A stretch of DNA of 24,669 bases from positions 1 through 24,669 of the forward strand of contig CAJTQG010000031.1 of assembly GCA_910578605.1 (NCBI GenBank), given 5' to 3'. Position numbers and translations under genes: made by a program. The notes below the pieces were generated by a model. That model was not told the DNA's origin, did not search any database, and worked only from the letters and a program-made list of their open reading frames with translations. Position 1 is the first letter of the stretch. Each line of letters begins with the position of its first letter. Origin of the DNA: an uncultured Lachnospiraceae bacterium (lineage in GTDB: Bacteria; Bacillota; Clostridia; Lachnospirales; Lachnospiraceae). Below are positions 6,317 through 14,603 of this stretch, piece by piece.

Positions 6317-8895
6317 AATTACAACAAAACAAGAAAATAGAAAATGAGAAAACCATTAGGATATTTAAGTTTTTGTTTACCTGTCTAGGCACTATGCTCC
6401 CTTTGATTTGTATGAGCACCAATGCCCATGTAACTCTTTACACAAAAGTGAACTTTTCACTGCCGGTGACCTTGCTGTTAGCAGTATTTTTTGTGCTGTT
6501 AAACAGTTATTTTTTATTTTCAGGGGGTGCTAACAGACAAAGAGCTGCCATGGGATTTATCATGCTCTATGCCCTGTATGTGATTTTAATGTGGGAGGAC
6601 ATAGGGAGGGCGCTTCGCTGGTGGATTTACACTTTTCAAGACAATTTTTCTATTTTTCATCATATAAATGGTTCAGGGATAAACCAAAATTATTTGATTT
6701 GTGCTGCACTGGGAGTATATTCTCTTGTGATGGTAGTGCTCTCATGGAGAAAGGTATATCGAATTCCATTGTTTTTTATGGCAGTTTTTTGGATTGTGTT
6801 GGGGGGAATACGATTTGATTTAATGTTTCATTGGCGAATTGTGTTTTTCATTCTTTATCTTTTTTGTCTTTTGGGGATGGGAAATAAAAGACCAGCCAGA
6901 AGAAACGGCAAAGCATATTTTAATTCTATAAGGGCTATGCGGACAAAGGCTGCTTGGCAAAATGGTATATGGTTAGTTGTTTTCTGTTTACTTTTAATGG
7001 GAATCTATGCTGTCGTTTTCCCTCCTGTGAAATATCATGACAGCGCTGCATTTGTGAGGAAGCAAAATGAAGTGATAGATTTTGTGGAAAATCACACATT
7101 GGAGGAGGCATGGAATATTTTGAAAAAGGAAGTGTTTCCTTCAGACATGGCATCGGGAGGGATGGCAGGAGGAAAGCTTGGCAGGGTGAAGGGGATTCAA
7201 TATGAGAACATTCCCCAGTTAGAGATTATTATTCCATTAGCGGCAAGGGCTGAGGGAATGTATTTAAAAGGGTTTGTTGGGGGAGAATATACAGGGACAG
7301 AGTGGATTGGACAGGAGGATGAAGAAGAATTTGCGGTGGAGAAGAGAAGCTATCAAATTTTATCGGGGATGGAGGAAATCACCACCCGGGCTATTTCCAT
7401 TCATGTGCTGGATGCACAGGACAGCTATAGCTACCGTCCGTATTTTTCCACTTTGAGTAAAAGTCTTAAAAGAATACGTGATAATGAAAATTATCTGTAT
7501 CAGGACAGGGAGTCTAAGGAGAATGTGGATGCGGTATATAGTTTTTGCAAATATAATCAGGCAGGAATATTTGCCATGGAGAATTATCATTATGCCACAT
7601 CTTCTGATGAATTTGCTGATGCCATTGTCAAGGAGAAGAGATATCGGGAGAAGGTTTTTAATGAATATTTAGATATCTCAGGGGTGAAACGGCTGGACAA
7701 AGAGATGAGCACAGAGAATGTGCAGGATGAAAATGGGGAGCTGCTGATTCGAGATGGCAAAATGGTAGAGAGTTACTATCGAAGTCATGGTCTGAGTCCT
7801 TATGTAAGATATGTTCAGAAATTTCTCCAAGATCATGCCAAATATAGTTTGACTCCGGGAAAGTTAGAGGAGGGGGAGGATTTTGTGGAGGATTTCTTGT
7901 ACAATAAGAAAAAGGGATATTGCACAGCCTTTGCCTCGGCAGGCACTCTTGTATTTCGGCGTCTTGGAATACCAGCCAGATATGTGGAGGGATATATTTT
8001 AGGGAAAAACGATATTGTAGATGGAGAGAATAATGATTATATCAATGATAAATATGTGAGGGCGGGGGAAGCAACTTATGGAGTTCGTTTTACATTGACG
8101 GACAGAAATGCCCATGCCTGGGTGGAAATTTATGAGGAGGGAGCAGGCTGGATTCCTGCGGAGGTCACCCCTGGTTACGAGGGGGAGGTGAATACTCTGG
8201 GGAGGAAGGAGGAGCCAGAAACTATTGCGCCGTCTTCAGAAGCAATGACATCTACAAAAAGACAGGAAGAAGAAAAAAGTACAAAAGAAACAAAGAAAAA
8301 AGAACAAAACTCTTCATCGGCAGTAGAATCGGAGTTGACTACGGTTTGGGAGGAACAGCCCAAAAAAACAACAAAGAACAATAAAATATTGTTTGTAATA
8401 TTGTTCTTTGTCATTGTGATGTTTTTATTGGTCAGCAGTTTGTTGACCTACAAGAAAAAACATAAATCATTTTATAAAAAGAAAAAAAAGGAAAAAAGGT
8501 CAAGAAGAACAGAGGAGGATAAGGAGCGCTATATCGTAAGAACCATGCCAAGAGATTCCTGCCAGAAGGCGTTTTTAGAGTGGGAGAGGGCATGGCACAG
8601 AGTATTGAGATTTCAAGGCTTGAGGAAAATGAAACTCTGCTCCACCAGCGCTTTAGCGGATATTGTAATGCAGATTTATACCTATCTGGATAAAGAATAT
8701 GTATATGAGAATTTAAAGCTGATGGAGAAATGCCATTACAGCAGGGAAGGTGTGGGGCAGGAGGAATACAGACAGATTTATGAGTTTTTATATGGAATGG
8801 TGTTTGCTTCCTATACCCATGCAAGGTTTTGGGAAAAACCATTTTTGAAAATTTTGGCAAGTCGGTATTTTCATTTTGAAAAAATTGGGGTATAA
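6307..8895 (+). CDS. Membrane transglutaminase-like protein (TgpA/DUF3488-like, DUF4129 C-terminus)
   Basis: This 862-residue protein starts inside the DUF58 gene. About seven membrane helices occupy residues 15-245. A long extracytoplasmic region follows with a transglutaminase-like core: Cys539 (GYCTAF) and His603 (NAHAW). The usual third residue, an Asp in the xxTPG stretch, is Glu619 here (AEVTPG). A Ser/Thr/Lys/Glu-rich linker (about 640-690) leads to one more helix (about 693-716), a very basic stretch and a cytoplasmic DUF4129-like helical tail. Such proteins may modify or cleave envelope amide bonds, though no substrate is firmly known for this branch. It is the last gene of the MoxR-DUF58-TGase module, and the fba promoter overlaps its stop. 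Confidence 0.88.
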   Translation: MEIELQQNKKIENEKTIRIFKFLFTCLGTMLPLICMSTNAHVTLYTKVNFSLPVTLLLAVFFVLLNSYFLFSGGANRQRAAMGFIMLYALYVILMWEDIGRALRWWIYTFQDNFSIFHHINGSGINQNYLICAALGVYSLVMVVLSWRKVYRIPLFFMAVFWIVLGGIRFDLMFHWRIVFFILYLFCLLGMGNKRPARRNGKAYFNSIRAMRTKAAWQNGIWLVVFCLLLMGIYAVVFPPVKYHDSAAFVRKQNEVIDFVENHTLEEAWNILKKEVFPSDMASGGMAGGKLGRVKGIQYENIPQLEIIIPLAARAEGMYLKGFVGGEYTGTEWIGQEDEEEFAVEKRSYQILSGMEEITTRAISIHVLDAQDSYSYRPYFSTLSKSLKRIRDNENYLYQDRESKENVDAVYSFCKYNQAGIFAMENYHYATSSDEFADAIVKEKRYREKVFNEYLDISGVKRLDKEMSTENVQDENGELLIRDGKMVESYYRSHGLSPYVRYVQKFLQDHAKYSLTPGKLEEGEDFVEDFLYNKKKGYCTAFASAGTLVFRRLGIPARYVEGYILGKNDIVDGENNDYINDKYVRAGEATYGVRFTLTDRNAHAWVEIYEEGAGWIPAEVTPGYEGEVNTLGRKEEPETIAPSSEAMTSTKRQEEEKSTKETKKKEQNSSSAVESELTTVWEEQPKKTTKNNKILFVILFFVIVMFLLVSSLLTYKKKHKSFYKKKKKEKRSRRTEEDKERYIVRTMPRDSCQKAFLEWERAWHRVLRFQGLRKMKLCSTSALADIVMQIYTYLDKEYVYENLKLMEKCHYSREGVGQEEYRQIYEFLYGMVFASYTHARFWEKPFLKILASRYFHFEKIGV

Positions 8896-8896
8896 T
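8868..8896 (+). promoter_or_regulatory. Candidate vegetative promoter for fba
   Basis: A perfect -10 hexamer TATAAT (8891-8896) lies 17 bases after TTTTCA (8868-8873, four of six matches to TTGACA). It overlaps the transglutaminase stop codon and would give a leader of about 60 bases before the aldolase gene. No terminator is seen between the two genes, so some read-through is also possible. Confidence 0.5.
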
Positions 8897-8963
8897 ATGT
8901 CAGAATGCTTATTTTTTAAATAATCTTAGTGATTAAAAGAGAAAAAAAGGAGGAATCATTTAT

Positions 8964-9827
8964 ATGTTAGTATCAGCAAAGGAAATGCTGCAAAAAGCAA
9001 AGGCAGGTAAGTATGCAGTAGGTCAGTTTAATATCAATAACTTGGAGTGGACAAAAGCGATTCTGCTCACAGCCCAGGAATTAAACAGCCCTGTTATCCT
9101 TGGCGTGTCCGAGGGAGCCGGAAAATACATGACAGGTTACAAGACAGTAGTGGGTATGGTTAACGGTATGTTGGAGGAACTGAATATCACAGTACCGGTT
9201 GCGCTTCATTTAGACCATGGCAGCTATGAGGGATGCCAAAAATGTATTGAGGCAGGTTTTTCTTCCATTATGTTTGATGGTTCCCATTATCCAATTGAGG
9301 AAAATGTGGCAAAGACTAAAGAATTAGTGAAAATTTGTCAGGATAAGGGAATGTCTTTGGAGGCAGAGGTTGGTTCTATCGGCGGTGAGGAAGACGGTGT
9401 TGTAGGTAAGGGAGAATGTGCAGATCCTCAGGAATGCAAGCAGATTGCTGACTTAGGTGTGACAATGCTGGCAGCAGGTATCGGAAACATTCATGGAAAA
9501 TATCCAGAAAATTGGGAAGGCTTAAGTTTTGAGACACTTGATGCGGTACAGGCATTGACAGGAGATATGCCTTTAGTGCTGCATGGTGGTACAGGCATTC
9601 CTGAAGATATGATTCAAAAAGCAATTTCTTTAGGTGTGGCAAAAATTAATGTTAACACAGAGTGTCAGTTATCTTTTGCGGAGGCTACCAGAAAATATAT
9701 TGAAGAGGGCAAGGACCAGCAAGGAAAAGGCTTTGACCCCCGCAAATTATTAGCTCCTGGTTTTGAGGCAATCAAGGCTACAGTAAAAGAGAAGATGGAA
9801 TTGTTTGGCTCTGTTGGCAAGGCATAA
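8964..9827 (+). CDS. fba: Class II fructose-bisphosphate aldolase
   Basis: This is the glycolytic and gluconeogenic zinc aldolase, converting fructose 1,6-bisphosphate to dihydroxyacetone phosphate and glyceraldehyde 3-phosphate in the cytoplasm. The metal-site and catalytic motif LHLDHG is at residues 81-86 (Asp84, His85). Further zinc ligands are His177 (IHGKYP) and His207 (LHGGTG), and the loop EAEVGSIGGEEDG is present. At 287 residues it is the usual length. AAAGGAGGAA lies about 10 bases before the ATG, an ideal ribosome binding site. It appears monocistronic, with its own promoter and terminator. A tagatose-bisphosphate aldolase is the main alternative, but the clostridial Fba-like sequence and isolated context favour Fba. 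Confidence 0.93.
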   Translation: MLVSAKEMLQKAKAGKYAVGQFNINNLEWTKAILLTAQELNSPVILGVSEGAGKYMTGYKTVVGMVNGMLEELNITVPVALHLDHGSYEGCQKCIEAGFSSIMFDGSHYPIEENVAKTKELVKICQDKGMSLEAEVGSIGGEEDGVVGKGECADPQECKQIADLGVTMLAAGIGNIHGKYPENWEGLSFETLDAVQALTGDMPLVLHGGTGIPEDMIQKAISLGVAKINVNTECQLSFAEATRKYIEEGKDQQGKGFDPRKLLAPGFEAIKATVKEKMELFGSVGKA

Positions 9828-9852
9828 TAGAAATAAAGCATAAATTATAATC

Positions 9853-9878
9853 ACTAGTGTACTTAAGGTACACCCAGT
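9853..9878 (+). other. Imperfect inverted repeat after fba
   Basis: GTGTAC and GTACAC flank a 5-base loop TTAAG (9857-9873), with weaker pairing extending outward through ACT/AGT. It lies between the fba stop and the stronger terminator hairpin. It has no T-run and is not a terminator by itself; it may protect the fba mRNA 3' end or be a protein site. Confidence 0.35.
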
Positions 9879-9882
9879 TAGG

Positions 9883-9914
9883 AAAGCAGCATTGGCATAG
9901 CCATGCTGCTTTTG
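9883..9914 (+). terminator. Intrinsic terminator after fba
   Basis: AAAGCAGCAT pairs with ATGCTGCTTT, and inner GGC/GCC pairs close a 3-base loop, with one bulged T. A short T-run at the base of the stem completes the structure. It separates fba from the ABC exporter genes. Confidence 0.75.
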
Positions 9915-9938
9915 CCATGACAACAAATAGAATAGGTC

Positions 9939-9948
9939 ATTGTACAAT
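9939..9948. promoter_or_regulatory. Perfect 10-bp palindrome upstream of the ABC genes (possible operator)
   Basis: ATTGTACAAT is its own reverse complement and lies 67 bases before the first ABC exporter start. TACAAT within it could serve as a -10 hexamer, but no properly spaced -35 was found. Multidrug exporters are often controlled by MarR/TetR-type repressors that bind short palindromes, but no regulator gene is adjacent. A 10-bp palindrome can occur by chance. Confidence 0.25.
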
Positions 9949-10015
9949 TATGATTTTTGTTGAAAAGGTTTCTAAAACGCCTAAACAAATATGAGGAGGA
10001 AAGGAGAAAGTAACT

Positions 10016-12289
10016 ATGCGCAATATATTTGCATATTTGAAGAATTCCAAAATTCAGATGCTGCTTTTAGTTATTTTACTTGTAATTCAGGCAGTATGTG
10101 ATTTGGCGCTGCCCTCCTATACATCGGATATTGTAGATGTGGGAATTGCCAATAAAGGAATTGCTGAGATGGCGCCCATCAAGGTGCGTAATTCACAATT
10201 AGAGCATATAGCCTTATTTTTAGATGAAGATGAAAAACAATTTTTATACGATTGTTATGAAAATACAGGCCAGGAGGCAGAGGGAGATAAGATATGGAAA
10301 TGTAAGGCAGAAAAGGGGGACATGGAGAAGTTAGAGGAAATGCTTCGCTATCCTCTTATGTATATGGAAATGCTTATGGCATATGGCGGTGATGCAGCTT
10401 CGCCACAAAAAAACATATCATCACAAAATGAGTTGCCAGACGAAGAGGCATTACAGAAAATGCAGATGATGCAGGAAATATATATGCCGGATACTACAGT
10501 GGAGAGAAAAAAGGAAATTTTAGAGGAGTTGGTTGGAGGTTATGGTTCCATGGAGGATACAATGGCTTCCGGTTTGATTAGTGCATACTTAGAGCAGGAA
10601 TATACACAAGTGGGAATCAATATGGAGGATTATCAAAAAAATTATTTGATAAATACAGCATTCAAGATGATGGGTGTTGCTCTTGTAGTGATGGCTTGTA
10701 TGGTGCTTGTTGGTCTGATTGCCGCTAGGACAGGAGCACAGATTGCTATGAACCTGCGAAATAAAGTGTTTGCAAAGGTGATTGGTTTTTCAAACAGTGA
10801 GCTGGATCATTTTTCTACGGCATCCTTGATTACAAGAAACACCAATGATATCCAGCAAGTGCAGATGGTACTTACTATGATGATGAGAATGGTATTTTAT
10901 GCTCCTATACTGGGAATTGGGGGTATTGTTAAGGTTCTTGGCACTAATGTGTCCATGACATGGATTATTGCGGTGGCTGTAGCTGCTATATTTTGTTTGG
11001 TGGCGGTGCTTTTCGCAGTGGCAATGCCAAAGTTTCAGATGATGCAGAAGCTGGTAGACCGAGTGAATTTGATTTCCCGTGAAATTTTAACAGGGCTTCA
11101 GGTAATACGTGCATTTTCCAGGGAATCTTTTGAGGAGAAACGCTTTGACGGGGCCAACATAGATTTAAAGAAAACACAGTTGTTTACCAACCGTGTAATG
11201 TCCTTTATGATGCCGTGTATGATGCTGATTATGAATTGTATTACCGTTGCCATTCTCTGGTTTGGAGCCAAAGGAATTGACTTGGGAGAGATGAAGGTCG
11301 GAGAGATGATGGCATTTTTGACATATACCATGCAGATTGTCATGTCATTTTTAATGCTTACGATGATGTCCATTATGCTTCCAAGAGCAGGGGTGGCGGC
11401 AAAGCGTATAGATGAGGTGTTAGCAACCAAGACCACCATACTAGATAAAGAAAATCCAGCAGTACTGGCAGATGACTCTAGGGGAGAGGTGAAGTTTTCC
11501 CATGTATCCTTCCGTTATCCCCAGGCTCAAGATGATGTGCTAAACGATATTGATTTTACGGCAAAGCCAGGTGAGACAACAGCGTTTATCGGAAGTACAG
11601 GAAGCGGAAAATCAACTTTGGTAAATTTGATTCCCAGATTTTATGATGTGACAGGCGGGGAAATTACAATAGATGGTATTGATATACGCAGCTTATCCCA
11701 GAAGGAGCTGCGCGGTTGTATTGGTTATGTTCCCCAAAAAGGAGTGTTGTTCTCCGGTACAATTGAGAGTAATATTAAGTTTGGCGTTCAGGATTTGTCC
11801 CAGGAGGATATGGAAAAGGCGGCAGAGATTGCCCAGGCGGAGGAATTTATTACAGGGAAGGAAATGAAATATCAAAGCGCTATTTCCCAGGGAGGAACCA
11901 ATGTATCAGGAGGGCAGAAGCAAAGATTATCCATTGCCAGGGCTATTGCCAAAAAGCCAAAGATATATATATTTGACGACAGTTTTTCTGCTCTGGATTT
12001 TAAAACAGATGCAAGGCTGCGCCAGGCATTAGCCAAGCAGACAAGAGAGAGCGTTGTGCTGATAGTAGCCCAGAGAATCAGTACCATTATGCATGCGGAG
12101 CAGATTATTGTGCTGGATGAAGGAAAAATGGTAGGAAAGGGTACCCATAAGCAGTTGCTGCAGGAATGTGAGGTTTACAGGCAGATTGCCATCTCCCAGC
12201 TATCCCAGGAGGAGTTAGAGAAGTCTATAGGAAACCAAAATAAAGTCGGACAGCAAGGTGCTTTTAGAAAGGAGGAGGCTTATGAGTGA
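10016..12289 (+). CDS. ABC exporter half 1 (degenerate ATP site), with extracytoplasmic insert
   Basis: This 757-residue permease-ATPase fusion is one half of a heterodimeric exporter, probably for drugs, lipids or peptides. The first membrane helix (about 12-32) is followed by an insert of roughly 170 residues, rich in Met, Glu and Gln, that should lie outside the membrane; the remaining helices start near 215. Walker A is GSTGSGKST (526-534) and the signature is VSGGQ (630-634). Walker B is IFDD, with Asp655 in place of the catalytic Glu, and the switch His is Gln686 (VAQR). These losses mark the degenerate ATP site of a BmrCD/TM287-288-type pair. A typical half is about 580-600 residues, so the insert explains the extra length. 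AGGAGGAAAGGAG precedes the ATG. The partner gene overlaps its 3' end. Confidence 0.92.
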   Translation: MRNIFAYLKNSKIQMLLLVILLVIQAVCDLALPSYTSDIVDVGIANKGIAEMAPIKVRNSQLEHIALFLDEDEKQFLYDCYENTGQEAEGDKIWKCKAEKGDMEKLEEMLRYPLMYMEMLMAYGGDAASPQKNISSQNELPDEEALQKMQMMQEIYMPDTTVERKKEILEELVGGYGSMEDTMASGLISAYLEQEYTQVGINMEDYQKNYLINTAFKMMGVALVVMACMVLVGLIAARTGAQIAMNLRNKVFAKVIGFSNSELDHFSTASLITRNTNDIQQVQMVLTMMMRMVFYAPILGIGGIVKVLGTNVSMTWIIAVAVAAIFCLVAVLFAVAMPKFQMMQKLVDRVNLISREILTGLQVIRAFSRESFEEKRFDGANIDLKKTQLFTNRVMSFMMPCMMLIMNCITVAILWFGAKGIDLGEMKVGEMMAFLTYTMQIVMSFLMLTMMSIMLPRAGVAAKRIDEVLATKTTILDKENPAVLADDSRGEVKFSHVSFRYPQAQDDVLNDIDFTAKPGETTAFIGSTGSGKSTLVNLIPRFYDVTGGEITIDGIDIRSLSQKELRGCIGYVPQKGVLFSGTIESNIKFGVQDLSQEDMEKAAEIAQAEEFITGKEMKYQSAISQGGTNVSGGQKQRLSIARAIAKKPKIYIFDDSFSALDFKTDARLRQALAKQTRESVVLIVAQRISTIMHAEQIIVLDEGKMVGKGTHKQLLQECEVYRQIAISQLSQEELEKSIGNQNKVGQQGAFRKEEAYE

Positions 12290-14162
12290 AGAAAATAAAA
12301 TCAGTGAGGATAAGGGTACTCCAAAAGTAAATCCGCCTAGAAGAGGGCATGGGCCTATGGGAGACCCCCCGGGAGCAGGAGAAAAGCCGAAGGAATTTAA
12401 AAAGACCATGAACAAGCTGATGAAGTACATGGGACGGTTTAAATTTGCCATTTTCTTTGTTATGATATTTGCTGTTGCCAGCACATGCTTTAATATATTA
12501 GGCCCAAAGGTAATGGGTAAGATTACCACTAAAATATTTGAAGGCTTGATGGATAAAATCCGAGGGGGCAGCGGCATTGACTTTGACGGAATTTTTACCA
12601 TTGTGATTTTATTGCTGGCACTCTATGTTGGCAGCGCAGTCTTTTCCTTTGTGCAGGGCTTTATTATGTCGGGAATTTCTCAGAAGGTGGCATATAATTT
12701 GCGGGGGGAAATGTCAGAAAAAATTAACCGGCTTCCAATCAGTTACTTTGACAAAAGAAGCAATGGTGAGGTTCTGTCCCGCATTACAAATGATGTGGAT
12801 ACTCTAGGTATGACATTGAACCAGAGCATTACCCAATTGATTACATCCGTGACTACTTTGTTTGGAGTTTTGATTATGATGCTTACGATTAGTCCGTTGA
12901 TGACCGTAATTGCCCTGTTGATTTTGCCTATCTCCATGTGTTTTATCGGTGTGATTATGAAGCGCTCCCAGAAATTTTTCCGCCAGCAGCAGGAATATTT
13001 AGGGCATGTAAACGGTCAGGTGGAGGAAATTTTTGGAGGACAGAATATTGTAAAAGCATTTAATCGGCAAGAAGCAGTCAAGAAGGAGTTTGAGGAGGCC
13101 AATGAGGTTTTGTACGGCTCGGCATGGAAATCCCAGTTCTTTTCTGGTATGATGCAGCCAATCATGCAATTTGTAGGAAATCTTGGCTATGTAGCAGTAG
13201 CGATAGTTGGGGGATTTCTCACAATAAATGGAAGAATACAGGTGGGGGATATTCAGTCTTTTATTCAGTATGTGCGTCAGTTTACCCAGCCAATCACACA
13301 GATTGCTCAGGTATCCACTATGCTTCAATCTATGGCGGCAGCGGCTGAGCGAGTGTTTGAGTTTTTGGAGGAGGAAGAGGAGACGGCAAAGGCGCTTCAC
13401 CATATCGGAGTGAGCGAGGAAGATTTAATAGGCAATGTCACCTTTGAAAATGTGTCCTTTGGCTACGCTAAAGATAAAATGATTATTCACAATTTCAGCG
13501 CAGATGTAAAGCAGGGACAGAAGGTAGCCATTGTAGGACCTACCGGTGCAGGAAAGTCCACAATGATTAAACTGCTCATGCGTTTTTATGATGTGAACAG
13601 CGGCAAAATTTTAATTGACGGACATAATATTCAGGATTTTGACAGAAGTGATCTGCGGGGAGCCTTTGGGATGGTGCTGCAGGATACATGGCTTTTTAAA
13701 GGAACCATTATGGAGAATATCCGATATGGACGTTTGGATGCCACAGACCAGGAGGTCATTGCTGCGGCTAAGTCAGCTCATGCCCATCATTTTATCCAGA
13801 CATTGCCAGGGGGATATGAGATGGAATTAAATGAGGAGGCAAGCAATGTGTCCCAGGGACAAAAGCAGCTGCTCACCATTGCCAGAGCTATTTTGGCGGA
13901 CAATAAGCTGCTAATACTTGACGAGGCAACAAGCTCAGTAGATACAAGAACAGAGGAGAGAATCCAAAAAGCTATGGATAATCTGATGAAAGGAAGAACA
14001 AGCTTTGTGATTGCCCATCGTCTCTCCACAATTCGGGATGCGGACATGATCCTAGTAATGAAGGATGGCGATATAATCGAGCAGGGCAGCCATGATGAGC
14101 TGATGAACCAGGGCGGCTTTTATTGTGATTTATATAACAGTCAGTTTGAGAGAACCGCATAG
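12282..14162 (+). CDS. ABC exporter half 2 (catalytic ATP site)
   Basis: This 626-residue half-transporter partners the product of the preceding gene. A Gly/Pro-rich, charged N-terminal tail (about 1-45) precedes six membrane helices. Walker A is GPTGAGKST (419-427), Walker B is ILDE with the catalytic Glu548, and the switch His is His579 (IAHR). The signature is VSQGQ (523-527), with Gln replacing the first Gly. Together with the other half this predicts one working ATP site (this Walker A/B plus the partner VSGGQ) and one dead site. ATG 12282 is chosen because AAAGGAGGAGG sits just ahead; an upstream GTG at 12258 has no such site. The start overlaps the upstream stop by 8 bases, so the two are translationally coupled. 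Confidence 0.92.
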   Translation: MSEENKISEDKGTPKVNPPRRGHGPMGDPPGAGEKPKEFKKTMNKLMKYMGRFKFAIFFVMIFAVASTCFNILGPKVMGKITTKIFEGLMDKIRGGSGIDFDGIFTIVILLLALYVGSAVFSFVQGFIMSGISQKVAYNLRGEMSEKINRLPISYFDKRSNGEVLSRITNDVDTLGMTLNQSITQLITSVTTLFGVLIMMLTISPLMTVIALLILPISMCFIGVIMKRSQKFFRQQQEYLGHVNGQVEEIFGGQNIVKAFNRQEAVKKEFEEANEVLYGSAWKSQFFSGMMQPIMQFVGNLGYVAVAIVGGFLTINGRIQVGDIQSFIQYVRQFTQPITQIAQVSTMLQSMAAAAERVFEFLEEEEETAKALHHIGVSEEDLIGNVTFENVSFGYAKDKMIIHNFSADVKQGQKVAIVGPTGAGKSTMIKLLMRFYDVNSGKILIDGHNIQDFDRSDLRGAFGMVLQDTWLFKGTIMENIRYGRLDATDQEVIAAAKSAHAHHFIQTLPGGYEMELNEEASNVSQGQKQLLTIARAILADNKLLILDEATSSVDTRTEERIQKAMDNLMKGRTSFVIAHRLSTIRDADMILVMKDGDIIEQGSHDELMNQGGFYCDLYNSQFERTA

Positions 14163-14180
14163 GGGGAATGGAAAATAGAG

Positions 14181-14209
14181 TTGACAAAAGCTTTTTCATG
14201 GCATAAAAT
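14181..14209 (+). promoter_or_regulatory. Strong vegetative promoter for the proS operon
   Basis: A perfect -35 TTGACA (14181-14186) lies 17 bases ahead of TAAAAT (14204-14209), one mismatch from TATAAT. Transcription should begin near 14216, just before the T-box leader. This is the best promoter match in the window. Confidence 0.8.
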
Positions 14210-14215
14210 AAGGAA

Positions 14216-14552
14216 AGCTTAATTTATGCATAAAATTGCGTTGAAGCAGACTAGTATATTGTCATAAGATATCAGAGAGGAAATGGCTGGTGTGAATTTC
14301 CATCAAGGGATGATAGAACCTACTGCTGAGCATTATGTGAAAACATAACGTAAGTCCTGCGTTAAAGGAAAAACATTTGCCTTAGGAAAGCACACTCATT
14401 TGATTCCTACAATTACAAAAGGGCAGATGTGCGAGTGAATTATATGTCAAAGCATATATTTGTGTATGGCATATAGTTAAATAGGGTGGTACCGCCGAGA
14501 ATACAGTCTTCGGTCCCTGTCAGGATAACAGGGATAGAAGGCTTTTTTACTT
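14216..14552 (+). ncRNA. T-box riboswitch leader (tRNA-Pro sensing)
   Basis: This untranslated leader binds tRNA and lets transcription continue into proS when the tRNA is uncharged. The T-box sequence AGGGTGGTACCGCC is at 14483-14496, with its TGGT bulge suited to pair with a tRNA ACCA end. The Stem I tip carries GCTGGTG (14285-14291) within a GGAAA/TTTCC stem. After GATAGAA, the triplet CCT (14319-14321) is the best specifier candidate, a proline codon followed by A as is usual. A terminator hairpin closes the leader. The downstream ProRS gene supports the specificity. T-box identity is very sure; the specifier is assigned by position. Confidence 0.93.
14505..14548 (+). terminator. T-box-controlled intrinsic terminator
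   Basis: TCCCTGT pairs perfectly with ACAGGGA around a 6-base loop, and outer bases GTCTTC pair with GAAGGC, followed by TTTTTT. It overlaps the region that would form the antiterminator with the T-box sequence, as expected of transcriptional T-box control. Confidence 0.85.
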
Positions 14553-14603
14553 TATAGGAAAATTTGTCTATTCAATAAAAATAGTATAGGAGGAAAAGAA
14601 AAT

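Noticed and set aside
8919..8940. AT-rich hairpin TAATC-TTAGT-GATTA before fba, as a terminator for the MoxR module
   Set aside because: Only five strong pairs and no T-run after it; too weak to call.
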